From Planctomycetaceae bacterium (lineage in GTDB: Bacteria > Planctomycetota > Planctomycetia > Planctomycetales > Planctomycetaceae), in assembly GCA_002722955.1 (NCBI GenBank), contig PBMZ01000024.1, positions 1-64,000 of the forward strand: 64,000 nucleotides of DNA, given 5' to 3'. Position 1 is the stretch's first letter, and each line of letters starts with the position of its first letter. The translations under genes and the position numbers were made by a program. The notes beneath the pieces were generated by a model. That model searched no databases, had not been told where the DNA came from, and saw only the letters and a list, made by a program, of their open reading frames with translations. This document shows positions 35,729 through 45,079 of the stretch, piece after piece.

Positions 35729-37978
35729 TCACTCCGGAATGAGCGTGCCTTCTTTCTTCAACAGAGTGAGCCAACGATTGACGCTCGCCTGTCGACGAGG
35801 CTCTGAAGCGTTGGCCCGAAAGTCGTTGCGCTTTCCCGTAATCGCCTGGATGTGATAAATCGCCAACTCACGAATCGCAATGTGATCATGCTGCAACCAA
35901 GACACCAAATTGTGCGAGGTGTACTTGTTCGTTCCACTCTTCTTTTCATATCCCCAAAGCAACTCGTACATCGTGTCGATGTCGTTCGGTTGGAAATACT
36001 TCGACAGCGCGTCTCTCAACAACTTGCGGTTCTCGACGGCTGTCGGCAACCATGTTCGCAATCCATGAATCGCCGCCATTCGAGATTCCTCGTGCTCAGA
36101 CTGCGCGATTGCTTGAACCAATGCCTCGTGATTGTTGGTCAATGCCAAGCATTGAACGGCAAGTTCCGAAATGCGTGGGCGAGGTGCCTTGATGACGGCA
36201 GGCATGAACAATCCGATCGCTTGTTCGTCATCAAACTCGCGTTCAAATAACTTAGCGGATTGCTGCGTTACACGAGTCGACTTCTTTAGATCGTCGAGCC
36301 ATTCGGGGACATCCAAAAGAGGCTCCTTTGGCTGCACCTGTTCCGGGTCTTTCGCGGCTTCGCGTAACTCGGGAGTCAGCGGTCGCCAGTCGCGGATTTC
36401 GATTGTCTCGGCCTCGCCCGATGACGAGATCCAGCGGACCGAACCACTCACCACATACAACGCACCGTCGTACGAGTAACGACCGAGATCCTGTTCCAAC
36501 TTCGTGGCCGCTCGTCGATCGATCTGAATACCACATCGAGCATCCGGCGTAAGCAGCTCAAGCCGCCAGTACTCGTCGTTGATTTGAACGCCAAGCACAG
36601 GATGCTCGTCCGGGTTAATGCTCATGGCAGGTCCAGCTTCGAAGCTGATCTTTCCGCGAACGATTTCAAAGCCATTCAATCCCGCGTTGGTCGCGCCCAA
36701 TGTACGTACGGCGGTGTTGCCTTGCATCTTAACCCGACACATGCCGTCTCCCACATCCAAGACATTGGTGTAAGGTTCCGGTGTCGCGACCCACTGATTG
36801 TTGGGAACGGCCTGTCGATTTGGAAAAACAAACCAGCCACTACGCTCGACATCGTAATGCAACATGACACCGTCCGGAGACGTGAACTTGACGGGCAAGG
36901 CAGGCTCTTGGATTGGCGTTGGCAGTGCTGGTTTTACCGAGTTGTTGGCAACATCCTTAGGCTCTGGCGTCACTGTCGTCGGCGACTCGATGGTGTCGGG
37001 AGCCGCAGGCGTTTCACTCGCATTCGCAGTTGGAGTTGCCGTGGCGTTGTTGTCAGCCACCGTTGGTGTTTCGATTGGGAGTGATGGTGCCGTCGGCGTC
37101 TCCACAGGCGGAGTCTCTTCCGTCACGGATTCCACTTCTTTGGGGGGAGTCTCGAAGGGAACTTCTGGCAAGTCCGCCGGCGGAGTTGCATTTAACCCGC
37201 CCGGAATCTTCGGTGTCGTTGAGTTGGTCGCGTCAGCAATATCTGTTGTGGTTGTTTCAGCAACAGCATTGTCGATCTTCGGTTCCGAATTCCCTTCGGG
37301 AACTGTGGGTTCGCCCTCATCGTTACTCGCAATAGGCGTTTGCACGTGACCCATACTGCCGTCACTGCGACCTCTAAACATTTGTGGCAGGCCTGACGAA
37401 TCCTCGAGGAATAAAGTGCTGACCCAAATGCCAAACAACAACATGACGCACACGGGAACAACGACACGTTTCCAGACAGGTTTCGGTTTCAGATAGTCCG
37501 GGATCTGATCGTCGAACGAGCCGGGTTTCTTTGTTGGAGCCTTCGCGGCTGGTCGTCCATTTGTACGTGGTTCTTTCTCGACGGCTTGCTTTGCTTTCGG
37601 CCCCAGCGAATAAATACGTTCGCGCATTTCGGGCAAGACCTCGACAGGCTCACCCAATACCAAAGTCAGGATTTGATGGCAGGCCGCGACTTCCGCCAAG
37701 TGGACATCAGACTCGAGACACACACGTTCAATATCGGCCACATTTTCAGGTGGCAGTGTGTTGTCGAGGTACTCGGAAACAGAATTCGGATCCAATCCTG
37801 CACCGGGACCGCTGACTTCAGGTGCCGTCAAACGACGCTGTCTCATGACGTCGCGAATGCGACTAATCAATTCGCTGGCAAAACTACTCTCGGTCGCCTT
37901 CTGCCCAATTTCGCGAGCGTCGGACGGGTCCAAGATGTCGTCGAGGTACGCCAACAAAGTTCTGAGTGTTAACCGCAT
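35729..37978 (-). CDS. Membrane-anchored protein with Pro/Thr-rich linker
   Basis: The 749-residue protein has a soluble N-terminal region (1-165) with a YLDDILDPSDAREIGQKA segment and a second EYLDNTLPPENVADIE segment that resembles it. A single transmembrane helix (about 171-190, VVVPVCVMLLFGIWVSTLFL) follows, then a long Pro/Thr/Glu-rich linker (about 210-370), a beta-rich middle (about 380-550) and a helical, repeat-like C-terminus. The topology suggests a cytoplasmic N-terminus and an external C-terminal part. I do not recognise the family. The ATG at 37978 is chosen because the longer frame to 38269 would overlap the divergent ThuA-like gene. Confidence 0.7.
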   Translation of the reverse strand: MRLTLRTLLAYLDDILDPSDAREIGQKATESSFASELISRIRDVMRQRRLTAPEVSGPGAGLDPNSVSEYLDNTLPPENVADIERVCLESDVHLAEVAACHQILTLVLGEPVEVLPEMRERIYSLGPKAKQAVEKEPRTNGRPAAKAPTKKPGSFDDQIPDYLKPKPVWKRVVVPVCVMLLFGIWVSTLFLEDSSGLPQMFRGRSDGSMGHVQTPIASNDEGEPTVPEGNSEPKIDNAVAETTTTDIADATNSTTPKIPGGLNATPPADLPEVPFETPPKEVESVTEETPPVETPTAPSLPIETPTVADNNATATPTANASETPAAPDTIESPTTVTPEPKDVANNSVKPALPTPIQEPALPVKFTSPDGVMLHYDVERSGWFVFPNRQAVPNNQWVATPEPYTNVLDVGDGMCRVKMQGNTAVRTLGATNAGLNGFEIVRGKISFEAGPAMSINPDEHPVLGVQINDEYWRLELLTPDARCGIQIDRRAATKLEQDLGRYSYDGALYVVSGSVRWISSSGEAETIEIRDWRPLTPELREAAKDPEQVQPKEPLLDVPEWLDDLKKSTRVTQQSAKLFEREFDDEQAIGLFMPAVIKAPRPRISELAVQCLALTNNHEALVQAIAQSEHEESRMAAIHGLRTWLPTAVENRKLLRDALSKYFQPNDIDTMYELLWGYEKKSGTNKYTSHNLVSWLQHDHIAIRELAIYHIQAITGKRNDFRANASEPRRQASVNRWLTLLKKEGTLIPE

Positions 37979-38125
37979 GACTTGACCTGTTGTGAATGGA
38001 TTTGTGTCCTGCGTGCCCGGCAACTTGCCACACGCGGCGCGTCTACCTTTAATAGTGGCAATCCATGCGGCATTTCGTACAAAATTGCCGACAACAACGC
38101 AGATTTTCTCAATGGGAGCGGCACG

Positions 38126-38956
38126 ATGCGATTTGAGCGGCAGATTCTGCTGGCGGCGTTTGCGATTCTTGGGCTCACCTGGTTTCAATCGGCGGAATCT
38201 GCCGAAAAGACCTCCCAACGCGTTCTTTTGCTGGGGCAAAAACCGGACGGCCATCCACGGATGACTCACGAATACACTCCGGCGATGCGGATTTTGACGA
38301 AACTACTGAGTCAGCATAAAGGCATTCACACGATCGCCGTCAGTGCTGACGAGCCTTGGAAGGATGGACCCGAACTACTGGACGGCGCTGATGCCGTCGT
38401 TGTGTTTCTTTCCGAAGGAGCCAAGTGGCTCCATCAAGACGCCGCGCGTCTTGATGCCTTCAAACAACTGGCCAAGCGAAAGGCCGGCTTGATCTGTCTG
38501 CATTGGGGCATGGGAACTCGCAACGCGGATTACATCGAGGATTACGTCAACTTGTTCGGCGGCTGCCACGGCGGACCTGACCGCAAGTACAAAGTCGTCA
38601 CCACCGACATGAAGATCGCCACACCAAAGCACCCGATCCTGAATGGAGTCAAACCGCTGAAGCTGAAGGAAGAGTTTTACTACACGCTGAAGCGCCCGAA
38701 GAATGTCGACAACATTGTCCCGCTAATTCGAGTCCACATTGACGGCGCCGATCATACAGTTGGCTGGGCCTGGGAACGCCCGGACGGCGGACGCTCGTTC
38801 GGATTCAGCGGTCTCCACTTTCACGAGAACTGGCGTCATGCTCAGTATCAACGCATGATAACCCAAGCCATCTTGTGGAGTTTGAAGCGGCAGATCCCCG
38901 ATGGCGGGATTGATCCCATCTTGGAAGCGTCGGACATCGCATTGCCCAAGAAGTGA
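38126..38956 (+). CDS. ThuA-like domain protein, exported
   Basis: The 276-residue protein starts with a signal peptide (ILLAAFAILGLTWFQSAESA) and consists of one ThuA-like glutamine-amidotransferase-fold domain: SEGAKWLHQDAARLDAF, GLICLHWGMG and GGCHGGPDRKY are visible. ThuA domains are linked to trehalose or sugar use in other bacteria, but in Planctomycetes the substrate is unknown. I start at the ATG at 38126, just before the signal peptide. It is divergent from the membrane-anchored protein gene. Confidence 0.85.
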   Translation: MRFERQILLAAFAILGLTWFQSAESAEKTSQRVLLLGQKPDGHPRMTHEYTPAMRILTKLLSQHKGIHTIAVSADEPWKDGPELLDGADAVVVFLSEGAKWLHQDAARLDAFKQLAKRKAGLICLHWGMGTRNADYIEDYVNLFGGCHGGPDRKYKVVTTDMKIATPKHPILNGVKPLKLKEEFYYTLKRPKNVDNIVPLIRVHIDGADHTVGWAWERPDGGRSFGFSGLHFHENWRHAQYQRMITQAILWSLKRQIPDGGIDPILEASDIALPKK

Positions 38957-39001
38957 CGTTCACATCTTCCTGTGTTGAACGGCAGCCGAGGCGACGTGCT
39001 G

Positions 39002-39075
39002 AATCGACAGCGAATGAAAAAAAGACAGCGAATATCAGTGACCATTCGCTGTCTCTTTCGATTCGCTGTCGATTA
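39002..39075. repeat. Inverted repeat of AGCGAAT motifs
   Basis: AATCGACAGCGAAT and a second GACAGCGAAT (39002-39032) face their complements ATTCGCTGTC and ATTCGCTGTCGATT (39044-39075). The double stem lies between the ThuA-like gene and the exported Lys/Ala-rich protein gene, starting about 45 bases after the former's stop. Confidence 0.7.
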
Positions 39076-39188
39076 CCTCGCATGCGATCAAATCCGCCGT
39101 TCCTCTTGATTGCCCAGCTTCACATCGTTATGCATGTTAGGAACGCTCGAAGCAAACAAACTTGAACACTCAATTGAAGGAATCCATC

Positions 39189-39527
39189 ATGAGAAAAATG
39201 CTCCACGTCACGCTTGCCCTGGCTGTATTGTCGCTCGGTTGCGCTGATGCCAATGCCGGTTTGTTCTCGTTGCTGTTCGGAAAGAAGTCGACGTGCAAGA
39301 AAGTCGTCGTCAAGCCGTGCAAGAAGCAAGCTGCTGCGAAATCGGATTGCAAAGGATCCAAGAAAGACGCGAAGGGCGGCGGCCTTTCCAAGTCTGCGGC
39401 CGACGCTCCTGAAGCTGGCAAAAAGAAGCAGCCTTACGAAGAAGCTCCGCCCGCTCCCAAGAAGCCGGCAGCAAAGAAGGCAGCACCCAAGAAAGAAGCT
39501 GCTCCAAAAGCTGCAGAAAAGAAATAG
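39189..39527 (+). CDS. Exported Lys/Ala/Pro-rich small protein
   Basis: The 112-residue protein begins with a signal peptide (LHVTLALAVLSLGCADANAG), with a Cys that could serve as a lipobox (SLGC). The mature part has several CKK/CK motifs and a repetitive Lys/Ala/Pro tail. The strong positive charge suggests binding to nucleic acid or cell-wall polymers, but this is inference. AAGGAA precedes the ATG at 39189. A clear terminator follows. Confidence 0.65.
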   Translation: MRKMLHVTLALAVLSLGCADANAGLFSLLFGKKSTCKKVVVKPCKKQAAAKSDCKGSKKDAKGGGLSKSAADAPEAGKKKQPYEEAPPAPKKPAAKKAAPKKEAAPKAAEKK

Positions 39528-39570
39528 ATTCGATTGATCGAAACAGTCAACAAAAAACACAGTCAACAAA

Positions 39571-39603
39571 AAACCGGCCCGCAAAAGTGGGCCGGTTTTT
39601 TCA
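39571..39603 (+). terminator. Intrinsic terminator
   Basis: AAACCGGCCC (39571-39580) pairs with GGGCCGGTTT (39589-39598) and runs into a T-tract. It follows the Lys/Ala-rich protein gene and also stands just downstream of the tRNA-Glu gene on the other strand. Confidence 0.85.
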
Positions 39604-39608
39604 TTGAG

Positions 39609-39683
39609 TACCCCGTAGGGGATTTGAACCCCTGTCTCAGCCGTGAGAGGGCTGTGTCCTGGGCCGAGCTAGACGAACGGGGC
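39609..39683 (-). tRNA. tRNA-Glu (CTC anticodon)
   Basis: The 75-base cloverleaf is complete on the minus strand. The acceptor stem pairs GCCCCGT with ACGGGGT (a G-T pair at the end) with discriminator A; the anticodon stem is CAGCC/GGCTG with loop CTCTCAC, giving anticodon CTC; the T-arm is AGGGG-TTCAAAT-CCCCT. The CCA end is not encoded. It resembles other bacterial tRNA-Glu in its anticodon arm. Confidence 0.93.
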
Positions 39684-39942
39684 GTCGAGTCGAATTAAAC
39701 TTTCTACTCGGACATCTGGCGTAAGTCAACTGAGTGCACCGTCATCGTAGCGGAGGAGCGCGAGCCGCCCGGTTTGCAAAGTCTCTCGAGCTCAGAAGCC
39801 CGGGTTCTCCAAGAAGCCGAGCTTCTCTGCACGCATCTCTTCGGAGCATCTTTTTCGTTCCACTGCAGCCTTGAACTTTCCGACGAATCCGGCAGAATCG
39901 AGGTTTGGTAATTGGCAACCTTCGATTCACAGGAAAACTTCG
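39684..39942. other. Intergenic region with an AGAAGCC hairpin
   Basis: No gene is supported here. AGAAGCCCGGGTTCTC and AAGAAGCCGAGCTTCT (about 39794-39828) form an imperfect hairpin related to the one at 18287-18320. Confidence 0.4.
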
Positions 39943-40737
39943 ATGAAGAAAAATCCCGTCAAGGCAGCTCTTCGTGACGGACAACCTCAAGTTGGCACGT
40001 GGCTTTCATTTGGCAACGTCTTCGCGTGTCGCTTGATGGCGCGAATTGGGTTTCCATGGCTCACATTGGATATCGAACACTCGCCCATCGATTGGAGCGA
40101 CGCGGCACTGTGTTTCGGCGCGATCGCCGATGCGGGCTGTGTGCCGTTGGCACGAGTGCCGCGGGGCGACCATGATCACATCAAGCGAGTCCTGGACGCA
40201 GGCGCTCATGGAATCGTCGTCCCGATGGTGAACACCGTCGAAGAAGCCAAAGCAGCCATTGCGGCGGCCAAGTATCCTCCAGCCGGAAATCGATCCGTCG
40301 GTGGTGCCTTGCACGCAATGAATTTCGACGCCACTGCTGGCGATTACTACAAGTATGCCAACGACAATGTGTTGGTCGTCTTGCAAACCGAATCCCCCGA
40401 AGGTGTCGAAAACGCGGAAGAGATCTACGCTCTGCCAGGAGTCGATGCGATCTTCGTTGGTCCGAATGACCTGACCTTCCAAATGCGAGGTCCCGACGGA
40501 CAAGACCCGACACCGGACGAGTTGGAAGCCATGCTGCAACGCGTCTTGGCTGCTGGCAAGAAAACCGGAACCCCGGTTGGCCTTCATGTGCAAACTACCG
40601 AAATGGTCGAGAGCCGTATCGCTGAAGGCTGGCAATTCATCGCGTTGGCTAGCGAACTGAAGATGATGATCTCAAAAGCTCAGGAATTTGTATCCGCACT
40701 CAACCTGAAGAGCGGCGGCGATTTGGCGCGGTATTGA
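39943..40737 (+). CDS. HpcH/HpaI aldolase-family protein
   Basis: The 264-residue protein is a class II pyruvate aldolase of the HpcH/HpaI family, related to 2-dehydro-3-deoxyglucarate aldolase (GarL) and 4-hydroxy-2-oxoheptanedioate aldolase. Visible family blocks are [47 protein letters not shown] and [15 protein letters not shown], which carries the metal-binding and catalytic region. The substrate cannot be decided. The ATG at 39943 fits the usual N-terminus. The stop lies directly before the next start, so it is co-transcribed with the KaiC-like ATPase. Confidence 0.88.
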   Translation: MKKNPVKAALRDGQPQVGTWLSFGNVFACRLMARIGFPWLTLDIEHSPIDWSDAALCFGAIADAGCVPLARVPRGDHDHIKRVLDAGAHGIVVPMVNTVEEAKAAIAAAKYPPAGNRSVGGALHAMNFDATAGDYYKYANDNVLVVLQTESPEGVENAEEIYALPGVDAIFVGPNDLTFQMRGPDGQDPTPDELEAMLQRVLAAGKKTGTPVGLHVQTTEMVESRIAEGWQFIALASELKMMISKAQEFVSALNLKSGGDLARY

Positions 40738-40738
40738 T

Positions 40739-41617
40739 ATGGCCAGCGACCGACTTTCGACAGGAATCCCCGAGTTAGATCAATTGCTCGGTGGCGGGTT
40801 GCTGCCTGGAACGCTCACAGTAGTGCTTGGTGCCACCGGCATCGGCAAGACACAGTTGGGTATTCAATTTGCCCGGCAAGGCCAAAGCCAAGAGGGGGAA
40901 TCGGGCATTATCTTCGATATGACGTCCCGCGGTGACTCGCAGAATCATCGAGACTACGCGGAGCGTTTGTTCGACTGGGACTTGCGCAAGCGACCCGTTG
41001 AACGAATCAGCCCAAACAGTGTTTGGAGCCGCGAAGAGTCTCGCTACGACGCAATGCACATCTTCCGTCGCAGCGGAAAACGTGTCACGATCAGCGACAT
41101 GGAACACGACGACTGGAAGGAGTGGAAAGTCGAGTTGGCCAAGAAGATCGACATGGCCATTGGCTACTTCTACGGCAACTTCATTCACGGAGTTCGTCGT
41201 TGCGTAATGGATGGGATCGAGCCGTCCGAGAAACCCAGAGATTCGTTCCAGTTCCATATGTTTGAATACGTCTATCACCAAATCCTGCGCAAAGAGGCTG
41301 ACTGGGTGGCTCGGGATTTGTTCCGTGCCGAGTTCCGCAAAAACGCGGAAACGGTCGAGCAGCACATGTACGACCACAACGACATCGGCTGCCTTTTGCT
41401 TTACACCAGCCACGAGGTGATGTTGGACGATATGCTTAGCCGCCCCATCGAAAGTGGCGATGTGCTCTCCAATGCCAACACGATTATCTTGATGGGCAAG
41501 ACACGCGACGGAAACCGCATGGGACGCTCGCTGCACGTCGCGAAACATCGAGGCAGCGCGTGCGACGAATCGATCGTGCCTTTCGAGATCACCGAAGATG
41601 GCATCAAGCTCGCTTGA
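40739..41617 (+). CDS. KaiC-like RecA-superfamily ATPase
   Basis: The 292-residue protein begins [20 protein letters not shown], the classic KaiC/RadA-type lead-in, then Walker [10 protein letters not shown] (31-39). The central part (about 95-215) is an unusual charged, aromatic insert ([18 protein letters not shown]) not found in standard KaiC domains, and the C-terminal part returns to RecA-like strands ([22 protein letters not shown]). It is a single-domain version, so clock function is unlikely. Its start is one base after the aldolase stop. Confidence 0.7.
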   Translation: MASDRLSTGIPELDQLLGGGLLPGTLTVVLGATGIGKTQLGIQFARQGQSQEGESGIIFDMTSRGDSQNHRDYAERLFDWDLRKRPVERISPNSVWSREESRYDAMHIFRRSGKRVTISDMEHDDWKEWKVELAKKIDMAIGYFYGNFIHGVRRCVMDGIEPSEKPRDSFQFHMFEYVYHQILRKEADWVARDLFRAEFRKNAETVEQHMYDHNDIGCLLLYTSHEVMLDDMLSRPIESGDVLSNANTIILMGKTRDGNRMGRSLHVAKHRGSACDESIVPFEITEDGIKLA

Positions 41618-41756
41618 ATGACCAATGGAAGACTCACAGATCCGTCTCTCCCATGGTCATTCCGAATCGTCACAAGCGATAGAATCGCTAAAGTTTCCCA
41701 CTCATTGGTTCGATGAGAAGTCGTATACGAACCAATTCCAACAGGGGAACTCCGTC

Positions 41757-42701
41757 ATGTCGATTTTCAAAGACAATTCCGAATCCATCGGACGCACTCC
41801 ACTTGTCACCATCAACCGACTGACGAACGGCCTGAATGCCAACATTGTGGCCAAGATCGAAGGCCGCAACCCATCCTACAGCGTCAAATGCCGAATCGGC
41901 GCCGCCATGATTTGGGACGGCGAGAAATCCGGTGCGCTGAAGCCGGGCATGCAAGTTGTCGAGCCCACCAGTGGAAACACGGGAATCGCGCTGGCCTATG
42001 TTTGCGCCGCTCGCGGATATAGCTTGACACTAACGATGCCGGACACGATGTCGATGGAACGACGTCAGATGTTGCAGTCCTTCGGTGGCAACTTGATTCT
42101 GACTCCAGGTGCGGAAGGAATGAAGGGAGCCATTACGAAGGCCGAGGAACTCGCACAACAACCCGGCTACTTTATGCCGCAGCAATTCAAGAATCCCGCC
42201 AATCCTGACATCCACGTGAAGACCACCGGACCTGAAATCTGGAACGACACCGAAGGAAACGTGGACATCCTAATCAGTGGCGTCGGCACTGGCGGCACGA
42301 TCACCGGCGTTTCTCGATATCTGAAGCAACATCAAAACCATCCGTTGTATTCGATCGCTGTCGAACCAACAGAAAGTCCTGTTCTTTCCGGCGGCGATCC
42401 TGGCAAGCATCGCATTCAAGGCATCGGTGCCGGATTCGTACCGGATGTCCTTGACCAAGAATTGATCGACGAAGTCGTTCAAGTCACGAGCAACGAAGCC
42501 TTCGCCATGGCTCCAAGATTAGCTCGAGAAGAAGGCATCAGCTGCGGCATCAGTTCCGGTGCAGCAATGGCAGCAGCCGTGAAAGTTGCCCAGCGTCCCG
42601 AAAGCGCCGGCAAAACGATCGTCGTGATCCTTCCCGATTCGGGCGAGCGATATCTGTCCACACCCCTATTCCACACGGACAGCCAAAGCAAAGCGGCGTG
42701 A
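41757..42701 (+). CDS. cysK: Cysteine synthase (O-acetylserine sulfhydrylase)
   Basis: It condenses O-acetylserine with sulfide to cysteine, using PLP. The 314 residues show [11 protein letters not shown] with the PLP Lys, the substrate loop [14 protein letters not shown], the phosphate-binding [14 protein letters not shown] and [12 protein letters not shown] near the end. The motif around the Lys is SVKCRIG rather than the usual SVKDRIG. The ATG at 41757 is chosen because the preceding 44 codons do not match the family. With cysC it is one of two sulfur-assimilation genes in the window, but they are far apart. Confidence 0.93.
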   Translation: MSIFKDNSESIGRTPLVTINRLTNGLNANIVAKIEGRNPSYSVKCRIGAAMIWDGEKSGALKPGMQVVEPTSGNTGIALAYVCAARGYSLTLTMPDTMSMERRQMLQSFGGNLILTPGAEGMKGAITKAEELAQQPGYFMPQQFKNPANPDIHVKTTGPEIWNDTEGNVDILISGVGTGGTITGVSRYLKQHQNHPLYSIAVEPTESPVLSGGDPGKHRIQGIGAGFVPDVLDQELIDEVVQVTSNEAFAMAPRLAREEGISCGISSGAAMAAAVKVAQRPESAGKTIVVILPDSGERYLSTPLFHTDSQSKAA

Positions 42702-42720
42702 TCTGCAGTTTCCCACGGAT

Positions 42721-42800
42721 AGTTGGAGTACAGGCTTTAGCCGCCAAGCGCGGCGAGTCGGCCAAACATGCAAAAGCGCCTAAAGGCTGGACTCCAACTC
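42721..42800. repeat. Inverted repeat around the cysK 3' side
   Basis: AGTTGGAGTACAGGCTTTAG (42721-42740) pairs with CTAAAGGCTGGACTCCAACT (42780-42799) with two mismatches. It separates the converging cysK and GH10-like genes and can act as a bidirectional terminator or be a dispersed repeat. Confidence 0.75.
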
Positions 42801-42819
42801 CCATGCGCAGAGCAGCAGC

Positions 42820-44310
42820 TTAGCTCCAATGCTGAGCACGAGTGTCAGCGAATTGAGCGAGCGTTTGCTTGGGAGTTCCGTCCGCTGAGATCAGACCGGA
42901 ATTGGGATATTCGTGCGGGCCGGCGTCGCTTAGGTTGCCCCAGAAGATGCCGACAACGGATTGTTTCGCCATCAACAATGGCAAGTGTGCATCGAGCCAC
43001 TCGGCTTGCATTTGCTGGCTCCATGCGGACTTCCATCCAGCGGGGTCGACTTGAACGTCGGCATCTGCGTGTTCGTCCGCGGTAGTTGCCGATGGAGCAA
43101 TTAGCGTCACGTGGAGTGGAATTTCTAGCGTACTCCACTGATCGATCATGCGGGAAAAGTCGAGCACATCGCGCGAGGCTGAGCCGCGTGAGGAATAACC
43201 CACCGCGACTTCTAAGTTGACTCCCGAGAGACCAACGCCACATCGCAACAGGGCGTCGATGAATTGTGCTGGCGAGAGTCGGTGTTGGCCACGAGCTTGG
43301 TACTCGCCCCATGGCTGGTCGACTCGAATCAACAGCTTCGCCTCTTCGTCAACTTGCCGAGCAACTTCGAGTGTTCGCGCCACCAGAGTTAAACGGTTTT
43401 CTTCGTTCAATTGCAAAGCACCACCCGTGTTGACTCGGGACGAGATTTCCCAAGTGCGGATCTTGCCGAGGTATCGAGAGATCGCGGTCTCGACATAATC
43501 ACACAAGAAGCTTTGCAAGTTGAAGAAATCGTGTTCCCACTGAGAGAGCCACGCGGGCAAGCCGCCTGGGGACATGTCCAACAGCGGGCCGCCTCGCATC
43601 AGCATCTTGTTTTCGGTGCACCAATCAACTTGTTCGTCGTAGAGTTCCCAGAAGTATTCGCCTTCGGCGGGCTCGACGTGTTTCCAGGAAACGGGGATCG
43701 ATGCGGCCGTGAACTTGGTGCAGATTTGGCTTGGCCATTCGTTGCCGGGAACGGTGTTCCCCAAATTGCAGCCAAGCGATGCAGGCAATTGTTGAGAGCG
43801 ATGCCGACGCACGGCCAACCGCTGCTCGATGTATGCATCGACTAAGAGTTCCGCAGCCTTGCATGATTTAACGATGGCTTGGCTTGCCAGTTCGCTGGAT
43901 TTGGCAGCATCGCCCTGTAAGCAAACTGCCTGAGCAAACAGCTTGTGCGACTCTTTGTGAATGGGAAAGAACTCGTCGGGAATCTTCATTCCCACGCCTT
44001 CCCATGTCGCTAGCTGATTTCGAACTTGGCAGATTTTGCCGCGAGCCAATTCGACCGTGAGGTTGTAAGCTTCGTCCTGTTCCCGCAAGCATGAGGTCGT
44101 CACAACCGGGCGGCCGAAGCCTTCGACAGGCCAAGCAATGTGCAGCTTCCCGCTATCGCCAGCTTGTCGACGGCACGCGATCACATTTCCCTCGACCTCG
44201 ATGCGCGTCGGAAAAACGCGACCGTCAAAACCGCTTATGTAAGCGCGATGCAGTTCCGGCCATTCATCCAGCAATGAAGCGGGATGAACTTCGAATCTCA
44301 TGACACCCAT
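42820..44310 (-). CDS. GH10 xylanase-like protein lacking the catalytic acids
   Basis: The 496-residue protein has an N-terminal beta-rich region (1-170) and a C-terminal TIM barrel that follows the GH10 pattern: LGCNLGNTVPGNEW, a WKHVEPAEGEYFWELYDEQV block and MRGGPLLDMSPGGLPAWL. Where GH10 enzymes have WDVVNEA, this protein has WEISSRVN, and where they have ITELD it has LHVTLIAPS, so both catalytic Glu residues are missing. It may bind rather than cut polysaccharide, or use another mechanism. There is no signal peptide. It converges on cysK. Confidence 0.65.
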   Translation of the reverse strand: MGVMRFEVHPASLLDEWPELHRAYISGFDGRVFPTRIEVEGNVIACRRQAGDSGKLHIAWPVEGFGRPVVTTSCLREQDEAYNLTVELARGKICQVRNQLATWEGVGMKIPDEFFPIHKESHKLFAQAVCLQGDAAKSSELASQAIVKSCKAAELLVDAYIEQRLAVRRHRSQQLPASLGCNLGNTVPGNEWPSQICTKFTAASIPVSWKHVEPAEGEYFWELYDEQVDWCTENKMLMRGGPLLDMSPGGLPAWLSQWEHDFFNLQSFLCDYVETAISRYLGKIRTWEISSRVNTGGALQLNEENRLTLVARTLEVARQVDEEAKLLIRVDQPWGEYQARGQHRLSPAQFIDALLRCGVGLSGVNLEVAVGYSSRGSASRDVLDFSRMIDQWSTLEIPLHVTLIAPSATTADEHADADVQVDPAGWKSAWSQQMQAEWLDAHLPLLMAKQSVVGIFWGNLSDAGPHEYPNSGLISADGTPKQTLAQFADTRAQHWS

Positions 44311-45079
44311 TCAGGGACCCGACGACGGATAGCAATTTCAAGCAAAAAGGAAGTGACACAACAAAGTCAATCGGCCCATGAACGTTCGGCAAATATCAGC
44401 CCTGCCAAAACTTAACTCAATCAACCAACATTAAATGGCTTGTTCACGAAAAGCGTTGTAACTGTTGCGAAAGGACATAGATCGCTCCGACCTGAACGGT
44501 TGGAACGAATGGATAAGTGGAATAGACCAGATCGATTGTCTCGTTGCAAGCCCTGAGGGAACCGGGAAAACGCAAACCGGATTCCGCTCGCGAAACTCGG
44601 ATCTCAAAACAGAAGCGGGTTTCCGCTTGGCCGGTCGATTGTTCAACGCGTCGGTCGCTGCTAAGCCTCGGAATGGGGAAGATCCTGAAAGCGTTCTCTT
44701 CGTTGAACTCCCAAGCGGTGGCGCGAGGCGAATTCGATATCACAATCTGCACGACCTCTGCTGAACATGCAAAAACAAGCCAGAACAAGAAATTCCTTCG
44801 AGGTAAAAAGAACTAATTGCGTCGACTACGAATTCCAAACATAATGAAAAAGTAATTCCAATTTTGCGACCAGCCCATATGATAGCGTAATGTGTTAAAA
44901 CGTAGTGCGGCCAAGCGCTCTTGGCCAAGACACGAGTGCAATTGACTTGGGGGAAGTTCATCTCCGAGCAGGCGGGATGGTGGTCGGCCATTGGGCTAAT
45001 ATCGTCGATCACCACGATGCACTGTTTGCCGGAATTGGCTAGCTTCATTGGCACCCATGATAAGCGAGGCAGACTGAAC
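44311..45079. other. Intergenic region, about 770 bp
   Basis: This divergent spacer lies between the GH10-like gene and the Ser/Thr kinase. Overlapping short frames on both strands (44444-44788 minus, 44465-44764 plus) have no recognisable motif and no ribosome-binding site, so I do not call a gene. It probably contains both promoters. Confidence 0.4.

Noticed and set aside
37979-38269. Long N-terminal extension of the membrane-anchored protein
   Set aside because: It would overlap the divergent ThuA-like gene and its signal peptide; the ATG at 37978 gives a sensible start.
44444-44788. 114-residue minus-strand frame before the first kinase
   Set aside because: It overlaps an equally long plus-strand frame, shows no motif, and its codon use looks random.
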